A DNA stretch of 64,000 nucleotides from Deinococcus multiflagellatus (GTDB taxonomy: Bacteria; Deinococcota; Deinococci; Deinococcales; Deinococcaceae). The notes below the pieces were generated by a model. The model saw only the letters and a program-made list of their open reading frames with translations, was not told where the DNA came from and searched no databases. Shown piece after piece: positions 55,215-63,917 of the stretch. The stretch spans positions 354,525 through 418,524 of the forward strand of contig NZ_JAIQXV010000003.1 of NCBI RefSeq assembly GCF_020166415.1. The letters are read 5' to 3'. Both the position numbers and the translations under genes were made by a program. Every line of letters starts with the position of its first letter. The stretch's first letter is position 1.

Positions 55215-58181
55215 ATGCCGCACGCTTCTGCCCATCCTGCTGTGCCGCGCCCCCTGCGCGGTGAGTTGCCTCGCCCCGCCCTGCTGCGCGCACTGGCGGA
55301 CCCGGACGTGCAACTGCTGGCGCTGGTGGCCCCCAGCGGGTACGGCAAAACCACCCTGCTGGCCCAGCATGCCCGGCAGACCGCGCGCACGGCAGCGTGG
55401 CTGACCCTGCAGGCCGACGAAGCCGAGGCCGACGCGCTGGAAGAGGCGGTGGCCGGGGCCCTGGAACAGGCTTTGCCGGGCGGGCCGCTGACCCACTGGC
55501 GCGCCGCCCGGCCGTCCCAGCGCTCGGCCGCGGCCCGCGCGCAGGGGCTGGCCCGCGCCCTGGACAGCGCCGAGGGCAACCTCGACCTGATTCTGGACGG
55601 CACAGACGTGCTGCAGGCCAACGCCGGGCGCTGGCTGGACGCCTTTGTGGCGGCGCTGGGCGAGGGGCACCGGCTGCTCCTGAGTGGGTGCGAGGCGCCG
55701 CCCGTGGCCCTGCCCCGGCTGCTGGCAGCGGGCGCGGCGCGCGTGATCGGGCCAGCAGAACTGGCGTTCAGTCCCGAGGAAGCCGCGCAGTATTTCGCCG
55801 GTCGCCGGGCCGCGCAGGCCCCAGAGGAAGCGGCGCGCGCCCTGGAAGGCTGGCCCGCCGGGCTGGCGCTGGTGGCCAGCGGCGCCGCGCCCCTGCTGAG
55901 CCCGGATGATCTGGTGCGCGATGTGCTCGGCCGCCTGCCGCCAGAGCTGCGCGCCCGCCTGCCCGAAGCCGCGGTGGCCGAGGTCTGGAGCGAGGAACAG
56001 CTGGCGCAGCTGGGGGCCGCGCTGCCGCCGGGCTGGCTGCGCGAGGCCCGGCGTGCGGGCCTGCCCCTGACCCCGCTGCCGGGCGGGGCGGCGCGGCCTC
56101 ACGGGGTGGTGCGCCGGGTGTTGGAACAGGAGTTGCGCCAGCGCCCAGAACGCCACGCCCAGCTGCACCGCGCCGCTGGTCAGCAGGCCGAAGCCGACGG
56201 GGACCCTCTGCGCGCCCTAGGCCACCACCTGCAGGCCAACGACCTGGACAGGGCGCTGGCCCTGGCCGAAGCGCTGGTGGCGCGCTACGAGCGGCGCTGG
56301 GAAGCCAGGCTGGTGCGGCAGGTGATCGAGCAGCTGCCCGAAGAGCGACTGTCGCCCCAGCTGCGGCGGGCCTGGGGGCAGGCCCTGCTGGAAACAGGGG
56401 AGGCCGCACGCGGCGAGGCCCTGCTGCGGGCCCTGCGGGCGGAAGGCCACCGCGACCGGCGGCTGCTGTTTGCCCTGGCCACGCTGGCGGGGCGTGCGGG
56501 CCGCTTTGCCGAGCAGCTGGCCCTGGCCGAGGAAGGGCTGGCCCTGGCGGGTCCCGGCGAGTCCACGCTGTCCCTGCGCCGCCTGCGGGCCAGCGCGCTG
56601 CTGGGCACCGGGCAGATTGAGTCCGGGTTGGTCGAAGCCCAGGGGGCTGCGGCCCAGGCCGAAGCCGAGGATGACCTCGTGGAACTGGGCGGGGCTCTGA
56701 CCTTGGTGAAGACTGCTTACGTGGCCCTGGGCCAGCCCCTGGACAGTGAACGCACCCTGCGCCGGGGCCTGGAAGTGTACGCCGCCCTGGGAATGCCCCA
56801 CCGGGCCCTGCCCCTGCAGAACGATCTGGCCTGTCTGCTGCAGGCACAGGGGCGACCCGAAGAAGGACTGGCACTGGCGCTGGAGGCCCTGGCCCAGGCC
56901 CGGCAGGACGGCGGCGTGATCGTGCCCCTGCTGCAGGGCACGGTGGCCGACCTTTACCGCGCCCTGGGCCGCTTTGCCGAGGCGCTGCCGCTGTACGAAG
57001 AGGCGCTGGAAGGCTGCGCCGCGTTCAAACTTGACACCCTGCCGCCCCTGCTGTGGCCGGGGCTGGCCGAAGCGGCGCGGCGCAGCGGTCACCGCGCGCG
57101 CGCCGAGGAGGCCCTGGACTGGGCGCGGCATCTCTCGGCACACGGGGCCAGTGAATCGGCGCAGCAGCTGGCGCTGTGCGAGGGCCTGTTCGCCTGGGCG
57201 CAGGGGGACACCCAGGCCGCCGGGGCGCACTTTGAGGCGGCGGCGCAGGCCCGTGCGGCGCTGGGGGTGCGGGAGCGGGCCCTGGCTTACCTCGCGGAGC
57301 GCTCGGCGCGCGCTGGCACCCTGTCGGACGCCCAATTGGCCCCGCTGCGCCGCCACGTCCAGGCGTTACCTCATGGGGGGCTGCTGCGCGCCGATGTGGA
57401 CGAACTTCCCCACCTGCTGCAGGCCTGCGCGGCGCGCGGCTGGTTGGGCGAGGCTGCCCCCGCGCCTCAGGTCAGCCCCCCGGAACAGCCCGCGCTGACC
57501 CTGGAGGTGCAGACCCTGGGCCGCCTGCAGGTCAGCCTGGGCGGCCAGCGGTTGCGCCTGCCGCGCATGCGCTCCGGCGAGATTCTGGTGTGGCTGGCGC
57601 TGCATGGCCCCAGCACCCGCGAGCAACTGGTGAACGCCCTGTGGGACGGCTCGGCCGAGCGGCGCCACGGCGAGCATTTCCGGGTGGCGGCCCGGCAACT
57701 GCGCTGCGCGCTGGCGGCCCACCCGGCGGTGGACTTTAATCCCCTGCCCTTTGAACAAGGGGTGTATCAGCTGTCGGCGCGCTTGACCGTGGCGCTGGAC
57801 TGCACGCTGGCGCGCTGGGCCCTGCGCAGCGGCGACCCTGCCGATCTGCGCCGCGCCCTGGAGGCCTACGGCGGGCCCTTCCTGCCCCAGCAGGAGGCCG
57901 AGTGGGTGCAGGCGCGGCGGGCCGAGGTGGCCGGCGATACCCTGGCCGCCGCCCTGGCGCTGGGTGAGTGGGCCCAGACCAGCGACCCGGAACTGGCGCT
58001 GTGGGCTTACGGCCGCGCCGCCGCGCTGGAGCCGCTGCATGAGGGGGCCCAGCGCGGTCTGCTGCGCGCGCACCGGGCTCTGGGGGAACACGCGGCCGCC
58101 GCCCGAGCCTACGCCCACTACGCCCAGCGCCTGCGCGACGAGGTGGGTGACGAGCCTGGATTTTCCCTGGCCCAGGTGTGA
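55215..58181 (+). CDS. large MalT-like ATPase/TPR regulator with C-terminal BTAD domain
   Basis: A 988-aa regulator. It has an N-terminal STAND-type ATPase (Walker A APSGYGKTTLL, 39-49; LDLILDGTDVL as Walker B), a long TPR region (about 330-740; e.g. ALPLYEEALEGCAAF), then an OmpR-like winged helix (763-855: LEVQTLGRLQVSLGGQRLRL, REQLVNALWDG) and BTAD (860-985). This is the reverse of the order in the 10456 regulator. It likely senses a ligand through the TPRs and activates transcription. Targets are unknown. Its stop lies 7 bp from dispersed element copy D. Confidence 0.9.
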   Translation: MPHASAHPAVPRPLRGELPRPALLRALADPDVQLLALVAPSGYGKTTLLAQHARQTARTAAWLTLQADEAEADALEEAVAGALEQALPGGPLTHWRAARPSQRSAAARAQGLARALDSAEGNLDLILDGTDVLQANAGRWLDAFVAALGEGHRLLLSGCEAPPVALPRLLAAGAARVIGPAELAFSPEEAAQYFAGRRAAQAPEEAARALEGWPAGLALVASGAAPLLSPDDLVRDVLGRLPPELRARLPEAAVAEVWSEEQLAQLGAALPPGWLREARRAGLPLTPLPGGAARPHGVVRRVLEQELRQRPERHAQLHRAAGQQAEADGDPLRALGHHLQANDLDRALALAEALVARYERRWEARLVRQVIEQLPEERLSPQLRRAWGQALLETGEAARGEALLRALRAEGHRDRRLLFALATLAGRAGRFAEQLALAEEGLALAGPGESTLSLRRLRASALLGTGQIESGLVEAQGAAAQAEAEDDLVELGGALTLVKTAYVALGQPLDSERTLRRGLEVYAALGMPHRALPLQNDLACLLQAQGRPEEGLALALEALAQARQDGGVIVPLLQGTVADLYRALGRFAEALPLYEEALEGCAAFKLDTLPPLLWPGLAEAARRSGHRARAEEALDWARHLSAHGASESAQQLALCEGLFAWAQGDTQAAGAHFEAAAQARAALGVRERALAYLAERSARAGTLSDAQLAPLRRHVQALPHGGLLRADVDELPHLLQACAARGWLGEAAPAPQVSPPEQPALTLEVQTLGRLQVSLGGQRLRLPRMRSGEILVWLALHGPSTREQLVNALWDGSAERRHGEHFRVAARQLRCALAAHPAVDFNPLPFEQGVYQLSARLTVALDCTLARWALRSGDPADLRRALEAYGGPFLPQQEAEWVQARRAEVAGDTLAAALALGEWAQTSDPELALWAYGRAAALEPLHEGAQRGLLRAHRALGEHAAAARAYAHYAQRLRDEVGDEPGFSLAQV

Positions 58182-58187
58182 CAAGGA

Positions 58188-58337
58188 TTCCGGTTTATCA
58201 GTTATGGAAGAACTGATGAACCGACCAGAGGGACTCGCAGAGTTGCGCAGCAGAGGAGGAAAAACGGTGACGGAGAGGTGTGGAAGCACCGAAGCGACGC
58301 GGAGGGGCTGGAACGGATCATCCGGAAGCCGTATGAA
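58188..58337 (+). repeat. dispersed intergenic element, copy D
   Basis: Starts GGATTCCGGTTTATCAG and continues CCGACCAGAGGGACTCGCAG, GCAGCAGAGGAGG, GGGGCTGGAACGGATCATCC, ending GAAGCCGTATGA. It is collinear with copies A and B and with the reverse of C. The remaining 100 bp to the next gene carry a ribosome-binding site but nothing else clear. Confidence 0.85.
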
Positions 58338-58437
58338 GGCCCGTGTGCCTGGGCGGCTTTGTTCCTGTCTTGTCCCTGCCCGCGCGGCAAGGTAACCCCG
58401 AGCCCGGCCGAACCCGGCAGTCCCCAAAGGAGTGAAC

Positions 58438-58923
58438 ATGACCATCAAGAACCCCGCGCTGTGGCTGGCCCTTGCCCTGAGCCTCTCTGCCTGTGCCGAT
58501 CAGGCCCCCCAGACCCCGGGCCCTGAGGCCTCGGCGCCCCCGGCTCTGCAGGCCAGTGCCATCACCGTCTGCCCACCCCAGTGCGGTCAGGGGCTCAGCT
58601 ACCGCGCGGCCCTGGACCAGCTGCACTCCGCCCAGCCTTTCAAACCCGACTCCGGGGTCATCATCGTGCCCGATGGCGGCACGATGAACGCACGCAGCAC
58701 GCTCAGCCGCCTGCCCGGATCGGTGCTGTCCACCCTGCGCCAGACCCTGTCTGAGGGTGCCTGGGACGCCCCGGAGAGCGAAGCGGCCCGGCGCGAGGGT
58801 TTGGCGGCGCTGACCACCTTCCTGTTGTCCGCCCGCGCCACCCTGGTGGACGGTGAGGCGCAGCTGGTCGCCACCGGGCAGCAGGTGGCGAACCTGTACA
58901 CCGTGCTCTCTGGCCTGAAGTAG
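58438..58923 (+). CDS. small lipoprotein, unknown function
   Basis: A 161-aa predicted lipoprotein. The signal sequence (MTIKNPALWLALALSLSACA) has a lipobox LSAC. A Pro/Ala linker leads to a mature domain with CPPQCGQG and helical segments (SVLSTLRQTLSEGAWDAPES, AQLVATGQQVANLYTVL). ATG 58438 lies 5 nt after AAAGGAG. It faces the lectin-peptidase lipoprotein across a shared hairpin. No family recognised. Confidence 0.8.
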   Translation: MTIKNPALWLALALSLSACADQAPQTPGPEASAPPALQASAITVCPPQCGQGLSYRAALDQLHSAQPFKPDSGVIIVPDGGTMNARSTLSRLPGSVLSTLRQTLSEGAWDAPESEAARREGLAALTTFLLSARATLVDGEAQLVATGQQVANLYTVLSGLK

Positions 58924-58932
58924 AGGAGACTG

Positions 58933-58961
58933 GGGGCCGCTGCATCAGCCGCAGCGGCCCC
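58933..58961. terminator. shared hairpin between convergent lipoprotein genes
   Basis: GGGGCCGCTGC / GCAGCGGCCCC, an 11-bp perfect stem with a 7-nt loop, lying between two convergent stop codons; it has no T-run on either side. Confidence 0.65.
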
Positions 58962-58970
58962 ACAGCTGTC

Positions 58971-60302
58971 TTACCGCTGCCAGATCACGTTGCCATTGTG
59001 GTACACGACCAGATTGCCATCCACCTGCACGGCCAGGGCGGCGCCCGGGTATCCGCCCGTGCCCGTTTCCCAGATCTTCTGGTTGCTGGCGTTGACCATC
59101 ACCACGTTACCGTCGCTCTGCATCCGCAGCTGATGCCCGCGCCCGGCGGTGTTGGTGGTCCACAGGGCGCCCGCCGGCCCGTACAGCACGAGGTTGCCGT
59201 CCCCCTGAAAGCACAGGTGGTACCGGCCGTCGCTCGAGCTGATGCAGTCGTCGGTGGCGGTCATGCCCTCGCCGCCCGTCAGCAGGTCGTCGCCGTCGTG
59301 GCGGCCAGGGGGTGGCGGAGGCGGGGGCGGCGGTGTCCCGGCCGGGCGGTTACTCCACAGCACCTGCGACCCCTGGCGCAGCAGCAGGCTGCCGTCGTTC
59401 TCAATGGCCAGCCACACCCCCGTGCGGCCCTGGGTGCCGGTGTGCCACAGGGCCTGGTTCCCGGTGCCGTAAATTACCAGATTGCCGTCTCCCTGCATGA
59501 CCAGTCGGTGCACCGGCTTGCCGTAGGTGCCGGTGGGCACCACGCGCGGGCTCACGCCGGGGCTGTACACCACGAGGTTGCCGTCGGCCTGCATGGTCAG
59601 GCGGTGCTGGCCGTTCAGGGAATATACCGAATCGTTGGTGGCCATCAGGCCCTCGCCGCCGGTCAGGTCGCCGTTGCCGCTGTGGGTCACGGTGGGCAGC
59701 GGGGCCGGCGGCTGGGGCGCGGCCACGGCTTTGGAGCGCAGCAGGTCGTACTCGCCGCCGTATTCCACAATCGTGTAGCGGCCACCTGCCAGCTTGCGCA
59801 GCGTCCGCTCCGAGCGGATGGCCTTGCCTGCTGAACCGTTTTCCTCGTAGGCCACGAACATGCGGTCGTTGGGCTTGGTGGCGTCGGCGGCGGTGCGCCA
59901 GCCCACGAACAGCACCACATGGCCGTCGTTGCCCGTGCGGGGGTTGTTCACGGCGTCGCCGGGCTGCAGGTCGTCATAGCCGATCTTGTCGGCGTAGGCC
60001 GGCAGCGTGGCGGTGTTGGGCCCGCCCCAGGTGCCGGCGGTGCTCAGGCCCCAGGCCATGCTCACCATGCCCGAGCAGTCCTGGCGGTAGCCCTGGTACA
60101 GCGAGGTCTGGCTGTAGGGCACGTGGGCGGCCACCCAGGCCTTGGCGCGCTCCACGATCTCGGCGCGGCTGCTGATGGCCTGGGCCTGAAGGCGGGTGCT
60201 GGCCGCCAGTTCCGGCATGGCCGGCAGCGGGGCGGTCTGGCTGCACGACACGAGGGCGCCCGCCCCCAGCAGCACAAAAGTCAACAAACGGCACATGTTC
60301 AA
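58971..60302 (-). CDS. lipoprotein with NlpC/P60-like and two mannose-lectin domains
   Basis: A 443-aa secreted lipoprotein (lipobox LVSC, Cys20). Residues 45-175 form an NlpC/P60- or CHAP-like cysteine peptidase/amidase with Cys76 (YRQDCSGMVSMAWG) and His128 (NDGHVVLFVGW). Two bulb-type lectin domains follow (about 210-325 and 340-443), joined by a poly-proline linker. QxDxNxVxY sugar sites are intact in MQADGNLVVY, MQGDGNLVIY, FQGDGNLVLY and VQVDGNLVVY and degenerate in two others. It probably binds glycans at the surface and cuts peptide cross-links. AGGAG lies 7 nt before the TTG start; ATG 60296 is an alternative. Confidence 0.9.
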   Translation of the reverse strand: MNMCRLLTFVLLGAGALVSCSQTAPLPAMPELAASTRLQAQAISSRAEIVERAKAWVAAHVPYSQTSLYQGYRQDCSGMVSMAWGLSTAGTWGGPNTATLPAYADKIGYDDLQPGDAVNNPRTGNDGHVVLFVGWRTAADATKPNDRMFVAYEENGSAGKAIRSERTLRKLAGGRYTIVEYGGEYDLLRSKAVAAPQPPAPLPTVTHSGNGDLTGGEGLMATNDSVYSLNGQHRLTMQADGNLVVYSPGVSPRVVPTGTYGKPVHRLVMQGDGNLVIYGTGNQALWHTGTQGRTGVWLAIENDGSLLLRQGSQVLWSNRPAGTPPPPPPPPPGRHDGDDLLTGGEGMTATDDCISSSDGRYHLCFQGDGNLVLYGPAGALWTTNTAGRGHQLRMQSDGNVVMVNASNQKIWETGTGGYPGAALAVQVDGNLVVYHNGNVIWQR

Positions 60303-60342
60303 AGGACCACTCCTGAAGAGAAGAAGGAAGGGGGCAGGAGGT

Positions 60343-60372
60343 AGGGGGCGACTCTCCTGGTCGTCGCCCCCT
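60343..60372. terminator. hairpin between two secreted-protein genes
   Basis: AGGGGGCGAC / GTCGCCCCCT, 10 bp with a 10-nt loop, between the 77-aa gene and the lectin lipoprotein on the minus strand; without a T-run it may attenuate rather than end transcription. Confidence 0.5.
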
Positions 60373-60383
60373 CGATTCCCGGC

Positions 60384-60617
60384 TCAGATGGCGGTGATGT
60401 TGCCCTGAGTGGTCGCCCCCTCGCCGGCCTCGGTGCTGGGGGCCCTGTGGCGACCCCCGGGGCGCGTGATGACACCGGGCGCTTCGGGTTCGGCCTCGAC
60501 CACGCTGGCGGTGACGGGCAGCGCCGTGCGTTTGGGCGCGCCGCCCGCCCAGGACTGGTAGGAAGCGAACGCGGAACCGGACAGCAGCAGAGCGGCGAGC
60601 ACAACGACTTTTTTCAT
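60384..60617 (-). CDS. small exported protein
   Basis: A 77-aa protein: signal peptide MKKVVVLAALLLSGSAFA, then a 59-residue disordered-looking mature chain rich in Pro, Ala, Gly, Thr and Glu (VVEAEPEAPGVITRPGG). GGAGG lies 6 nt before the ATG. It sits directly upstream of the lectin-peptidase lipoprotein on the same strand and may be co-expressed with it. No family recognised. Confidence 0.75.
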   Translation of the reverse strand: MKKVVVLAALLLSGSAFASYQSWAGGAPKRTALPVTASVVEAEPEAPGVITRPGGRHRAPSTEAGEGATTQGNITAI

Positions 60618-60962
60618 GGGAATCCTCCGGCTGCGCCGCGCTGCTGCTCCGCTCTGGAGCGCAGGTGGGCCGGCGCAGGGGTCTGGTGAAGCTGCACCGA
60701 CCTTAGCCAGGGGGGTGGAACAAGCCAGGAACAGGCTGTGGGTGTTCCTGGCGTCGCCGCAGGAACAGACCAGCAGGAAAGGGCCAGCGATCTGCGCGCT
60801 GGCCCCTTGCGTCCTCTTCAGACAACTGGCCGTCCTTCCCTGGACCCGCTGGGCAAGAATGGGAGGGGTCCTGCCTCTGGCACTGCTCCAGCCCTATGCC
60901 GGGCATTCCGCCGCGTGTCTTTGTCCGCGCCGCCCTGCACCTTTCCCTGGTTGGCTGCCGAC
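60618..60962. other. intergenic region without a convincing gene
   Basis: 345 bp between holA and the small exported protein; it holds the holA terminator and presumably the promoter of the exported-protein gene. No reading frame here looks like a protein. Confidence 0.5.
60776..60805 (-). terminator. terminator downstream of holA
   Basis: GGGCCAGCG / CGCTGGCCC, 9 bp with a 7-nt loop, followed on the minus strand by TTTCCTGC. It lies 160 nt past the holA stop. Confidence 0.7.
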
Positions 60963-61865
60963 TTACAGGCTTAGGCCCACGATCAGACGTTCCAGCACGG
61001 TGGCGGGGTCCTGGCCGCGCTTCATGGCGAGGTCGGCGCCCAGAATGCGCTCCAGGTGCACGCGGATTTTCGCTTCGTTCAGGCGGCGGGCCACCTCCAG
61101 CGCCTTTTTGGCCGGGTAGGGCTTGACCCCCAGGCGCTGGGCGGCGGCCTGTTCGGTCACCCGGCCCTCTTCCTGCTGCAGGGCCACGCAGCGCGCCACC
61201 AGGCTGTATTGCCACACCACCGCCCCCAGCAGTTTGAAGGGGTCCTCGCCGCCCGACAGCAGGCGCCGCAGCTGCGTGACTGCCTCGCCGGTGCGGCCGG
61301 TGGTGGCGGCCCCCAGCATGGCAAAGCTGTCGCCGGGCGGCTCGCGGCCCACCACGCCCGCCACGACCTCGCGGGTCAGGGGGCCGTCCAGCAGGGCCAG
61401 CTTGTTCAGCTCGCCCGCAATCCCGGCGAGGTCCGGGCCAAACACCTCGGCCAGATAGGCGCTGGCGGCCTTGTCCAGCGGCAGTTTCTGGGCGCGGGCG
61501 CGGCCCACCACCCACCCGGTCACGTCGCCGGGCTTGGTGGGCGCGGCCGAGGCCACCACCTCACCCCGGGCGCTGTACAGCTTCTGGCGGGTGGCGGGCG
61601 GGGCCTCGTCCAGCAGCGCCACCGTGACGGGCGCCCCGGCCAGGGCTTCGAGCAGCGCCTTGTCCGGCTTGACCCCGCTGAGGTCCACGATCACGCCGCC
61701 GTCGCCAAAGAGGCCGGGGCTCAGGTGGGGCCCCAGCGTGTCCAGGGTCACGTCGTCGCCGCCCAGCCGGGGCAGGGTGCGCGGATCCAGGCCCCGGGCG
61801 CGCAGGGTGGCCTGCAGGGTTTCCTCGGCCAGAAAGGGGTGCCCGGTAAAGACGATCAGGGGCAC
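60963..61865 (-). CDS. holA: DNA polymerase III subunit delta
   Basis: Clamp-loader delta subunit, opens the sliding clamp; 300 aa. It starts LIVFTGHPFLAEETLQATLR, has the AAA+-like middle VVGRARAQKLPLDKAASAYL, then LAGIAGELNKLALLDGPLT and the C-terminal collar region SFAMLGAATTGRTGEAVTQL and KLLGAVVWQYSLVARC. GTG start. It overlaps the upstream kinase gene by 10 nt, so the two are translated together. Confidence 0.93.
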   Translation of the reverse strand: MPLIVFTGHPFLAEETLQATLRARGLDPRTLPRLGGDDVTLDTLGPHLSPGLFGDGGVIVDLSGVKPDKALLEALAGAPVTVALLDEAPPATRQKLYSARGEVVASAAPTKPGDVTGWVVGRARAQKLPLDKAASAYLAEVFGPDLAGIAGELNKLALLDGPLTREVVAGVVGREPPGDSFAMLGAATTGRTGEAVTQLRRLLSGGEDPFKLLGAVVWQYSLVARCVALQQEEGRVTEQAAAQRLGVKPYPAKKALEVARRLNEAKIRVHLERILGADLAMKRGQDPATVLERLIVGLSL

Positions 61866-62668
61866 AGGTCCTCCGGCACGGGGGGCAGGCCCAGTTCGGC
61901 GCGCGCCGCTTGCAGGTCGCGCAGCATCTGCCGGGCGCTGGCTGGGCGGTCGTCCGGGTCGCGGCCCAGGGCGGCGCGCAGCAGGCCATGCAAGGCCGCC
62001 GGGCCGGGCAGCGCCGCGCGGCGGTCATGAATGCCGGCCAGCCAGCCCAGGGCGTCCTCGTAGGGGGGGGCGCCCGCCAGACAGTCGAACAGCAGCACGC
62101 CCGCCGAGTACAGGTCGCTGCGGGGCTCGCCGCGCAGGCCCAGAAACTGTTCCGGGGCCATGAAGTGCGGGGTGCCCATGCGCGTGCCGCTGTGAATATC
62201 CAGCGGCAGGTCCCGGGCGTGGCTCATGCCGAAGTCGATCACGCGCACGCTCTGGGCGCTGGGCTCGCCGCCCGCCAGCAGCACGTTTTCCGGCTTGAGG
62301 TCCTGGTGCGTGACCCCACGCGCGTGCAGGTGCGCGGCGGCCATCAGCACCCCGGCCGTGACCTGGGTGGCCTCGTCTGCGCCCAGCGGCCCGCCCAGGT
62401 CCAGGCGCTCGCGCAGGGTGCCGCCCGGTACGAAGGGAAACAGCAGATGCCGGGCCGTGCACAGTAGAGGCGAGACGATCAGCGGGCAGGCCACCCGGCT
62501 CGCCACCTGCCCTTCATGCAAAAAGCGCGCCTGCAGGTCGGGGCTGTCACTCAGCAGGGTCTTGACGAACACGGTCTGTCCGCGCCACAGGGCCCGCTCG
62601 CCGCGCACGCCGCCATGCTCGGTCAGCGCTTCGCGGGCCTGCAATTCGGCCGAGAGGTCGGCGCTCAT
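61856..62668 (-). CDS. Hanks-type serine/threonine protein kinase
   Basis: A 270-aa soluble kinase domain without a membrane anchor or PASTA repeats. The ATP-binding lysine is in QTVFVKTLLSD, the catalytic loop is THQDLKPENVLL (HQD in place of HRD), the metal site is VIDFGMSHA, the APE-type motif is GTPHFMAPEQF, and the C-lobe has RSDLYSAGVLLFDCLAG. The glycine-rich loop is weak. ATG 62668 is chosen; sequence upstream is not kinase-like. It shares a 10-nt overlap with holA. Confidence 0.88.
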   Translation of the reverse strand: MSADLSAELQAREALTEHGGVRGERALWRGQTVFVKTLLSDSPDLQARFLHEGQVASRVACPLIVSPLLCTARHLLFPFVPGGTLRERLDLGGPLGADEATQVTAGVLMAAAHLHARGVTHQDLKPENVLLAGGEPSAQSVRVIDFGMSHARDLPLDIHSGTRMGTPHFMAPEQFLGLRGEPRSDLYSAGVLLFDCLAGAPPYEDALGWLAGIHDRRAALPGPAALHGLLRAALGRDPDDRPASARQMLRDLQAARAELGLPPVPEDLCP

Positions 62669-63033
62669 GCGCGCGGCCCAGGCCCGGCCGCTGCAGCCGC
62701 CGGCAGAGGCGGAAGAGCAGAACTTGGCAGACCGGCGCCTTGCCAGCGGGTTGGGGGCGCAGATGAAAAGCGGAACACGTTCACTGGTGCCCAGTCTTTC
62801 ACACTCGCGCCCGGGGCGCACCCGTGCTGGAGGCCATCAGCGGCTCATGCGGCGGCAGGGGAGAGGAAGGCGACAGCGGCGCTGGTTGGCCCAGCGGGAA
62901 GGCGTGAGGCGCGGCGGGAGAGACAGCAGCTTGGGCGGCTTGTGGCCTGGTCTGGCTGGTCCTGGGCCGGCTCGCCCAGCCCAGGGGCAATGACGTTCCA
63001 GGCCATCCTCTCCGCTTCATGCTCCACCGGCCC
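62669..63033. other. intergenic region, nothing recognised
   Basis: 365 bp of GC-rich sequence between the kinase start and the hydrolase stop; no gene, clear hairpin or repeat family is seen. Confidence 0.5.
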
Positions 63034-63903
63034 TCAGCGGCGGCCCAGGTCGGTGGGCGGCAGTGGGGTGCGGCCCTGGGCCTCGAAAAAGGCGGCGAGG
63101 CGCGCGCCCAGTTCCGGGGTAAAGCGGTTGGCGCCCAGATGCGCGCCGCCCAGCTGCACCAGCACGCTGTCGGGGCGGCCAAACACCGCCAGCAGCCGGG
63201 CCGCATTGGTGGCCTGCGGCACCGTCTGATCGTCCGGGCTGGCCACCGCAAACAGCGCCTGACGCGGGGCCACAGCGGCGGCGGCCAGCGGATTCAGGCG
63301 CGGCCCGGGTGGGCCGCCCAGGGCGTAGGCCGCCTGAATCTCCTGGCGGCGGCTCAGGGCCGTGCCGTAGGCCTGCTCCAGGTCCACCCAGGCGTCTATG
63401 AGGGCCACGGCGCGCACCGGGTACGGCGAACCGGGCAGGGCCGTGCGCAGGGCCATCAGGCCGCCCATGCTCAGGCCCAGGGCGAAGGTCTGGCCGTTCC
63501 AGGGGAACAGGCGTGTGGCCGCGTGGTGCACCGCGCCCAGTTCGGCCAGCGCCGCCGGGCTGCCCCAGGTGGTGGGCCCGCCGTCACTGCTGAGCAGCAC
63601 AGCAAAGCCCGCGCGCAGCAGGGCGCCCGTCAGCACCGTCATCTGCGGGCTGTCGCGCAGGCGCTCGGCGGTTTGCCCGCGCGGGTGCGACACCACCACC
63701 AGCGCGCAGGGCCGCAGCGAGCAACTGGGCGGGGTCTGCAGCAGTGACGGCGCGTCGGCGCGGCCCAGGGTGATCCAGGCGGACGCTGCAGGCGCCGTGG
63801 GCATGCCCGCACCATGCGGCAGGCTGGCGGCGCGGGCCGGCCCCAGGGCGCCCAGCAGCAGGCCGGCCAGGATCACAGGCAGCAGGACAGCAGTGCGCTT
63901 CAC
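63034..63903 (-). CDS. secreted alpha/beta hydrolase
   Basis: A 289-aa exported esterase/peptidase-like hydrolase. A signal peptide ends near ARAAS. The nucleophile elbow GLSMGG carries Ser145; an acid is likely in ASPDDQTVPQ and the His in LGGAHLGANRF. The oxyanion region VVVSHPRGQ follows the first strand, and CSLRPC may be a disulfide. The substrate is unknown. GTG start with TACAGT 8 nt upstream. Confidence 0.88.
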   Translation of the reverse strand: MKRTAVLLPVILAGLLLGALGPARAASLPHGAGMPTAPAASAWITLGRADAPSLLQTPPSCSLRPCALVVVSHPRGQTAERLRDSPQMTVLTGALLRAGFAVLLSSDGGPTTWGSPAALAELGAVHHAATRLFPWNGQTFALGLSMGGLMALRTALPGSPYPVRAVALIDAWVDLEQAYGTALSRRQEIQAAYALGGPPGPRLNPLAAAAVAPRQALFAVASPDDQTVPQATNAARLLAVFGRPDSVLVQLGGAHLGANRFTPELGARLAAFFEAQGRTPLPPTDLGRR

Positions 63904-63911
63904 AGAGCTGC

Positions 63912-63917
63912 ACTGTA
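63912..63917 (-). promoter_or_regulatory. leaderless-type -10 box, hydrolase
   Basis: TACAGT on the minus strand, 8 nt before GTG 63903. The remaining bases to the window end show nothing else. Confidence 0.5.
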
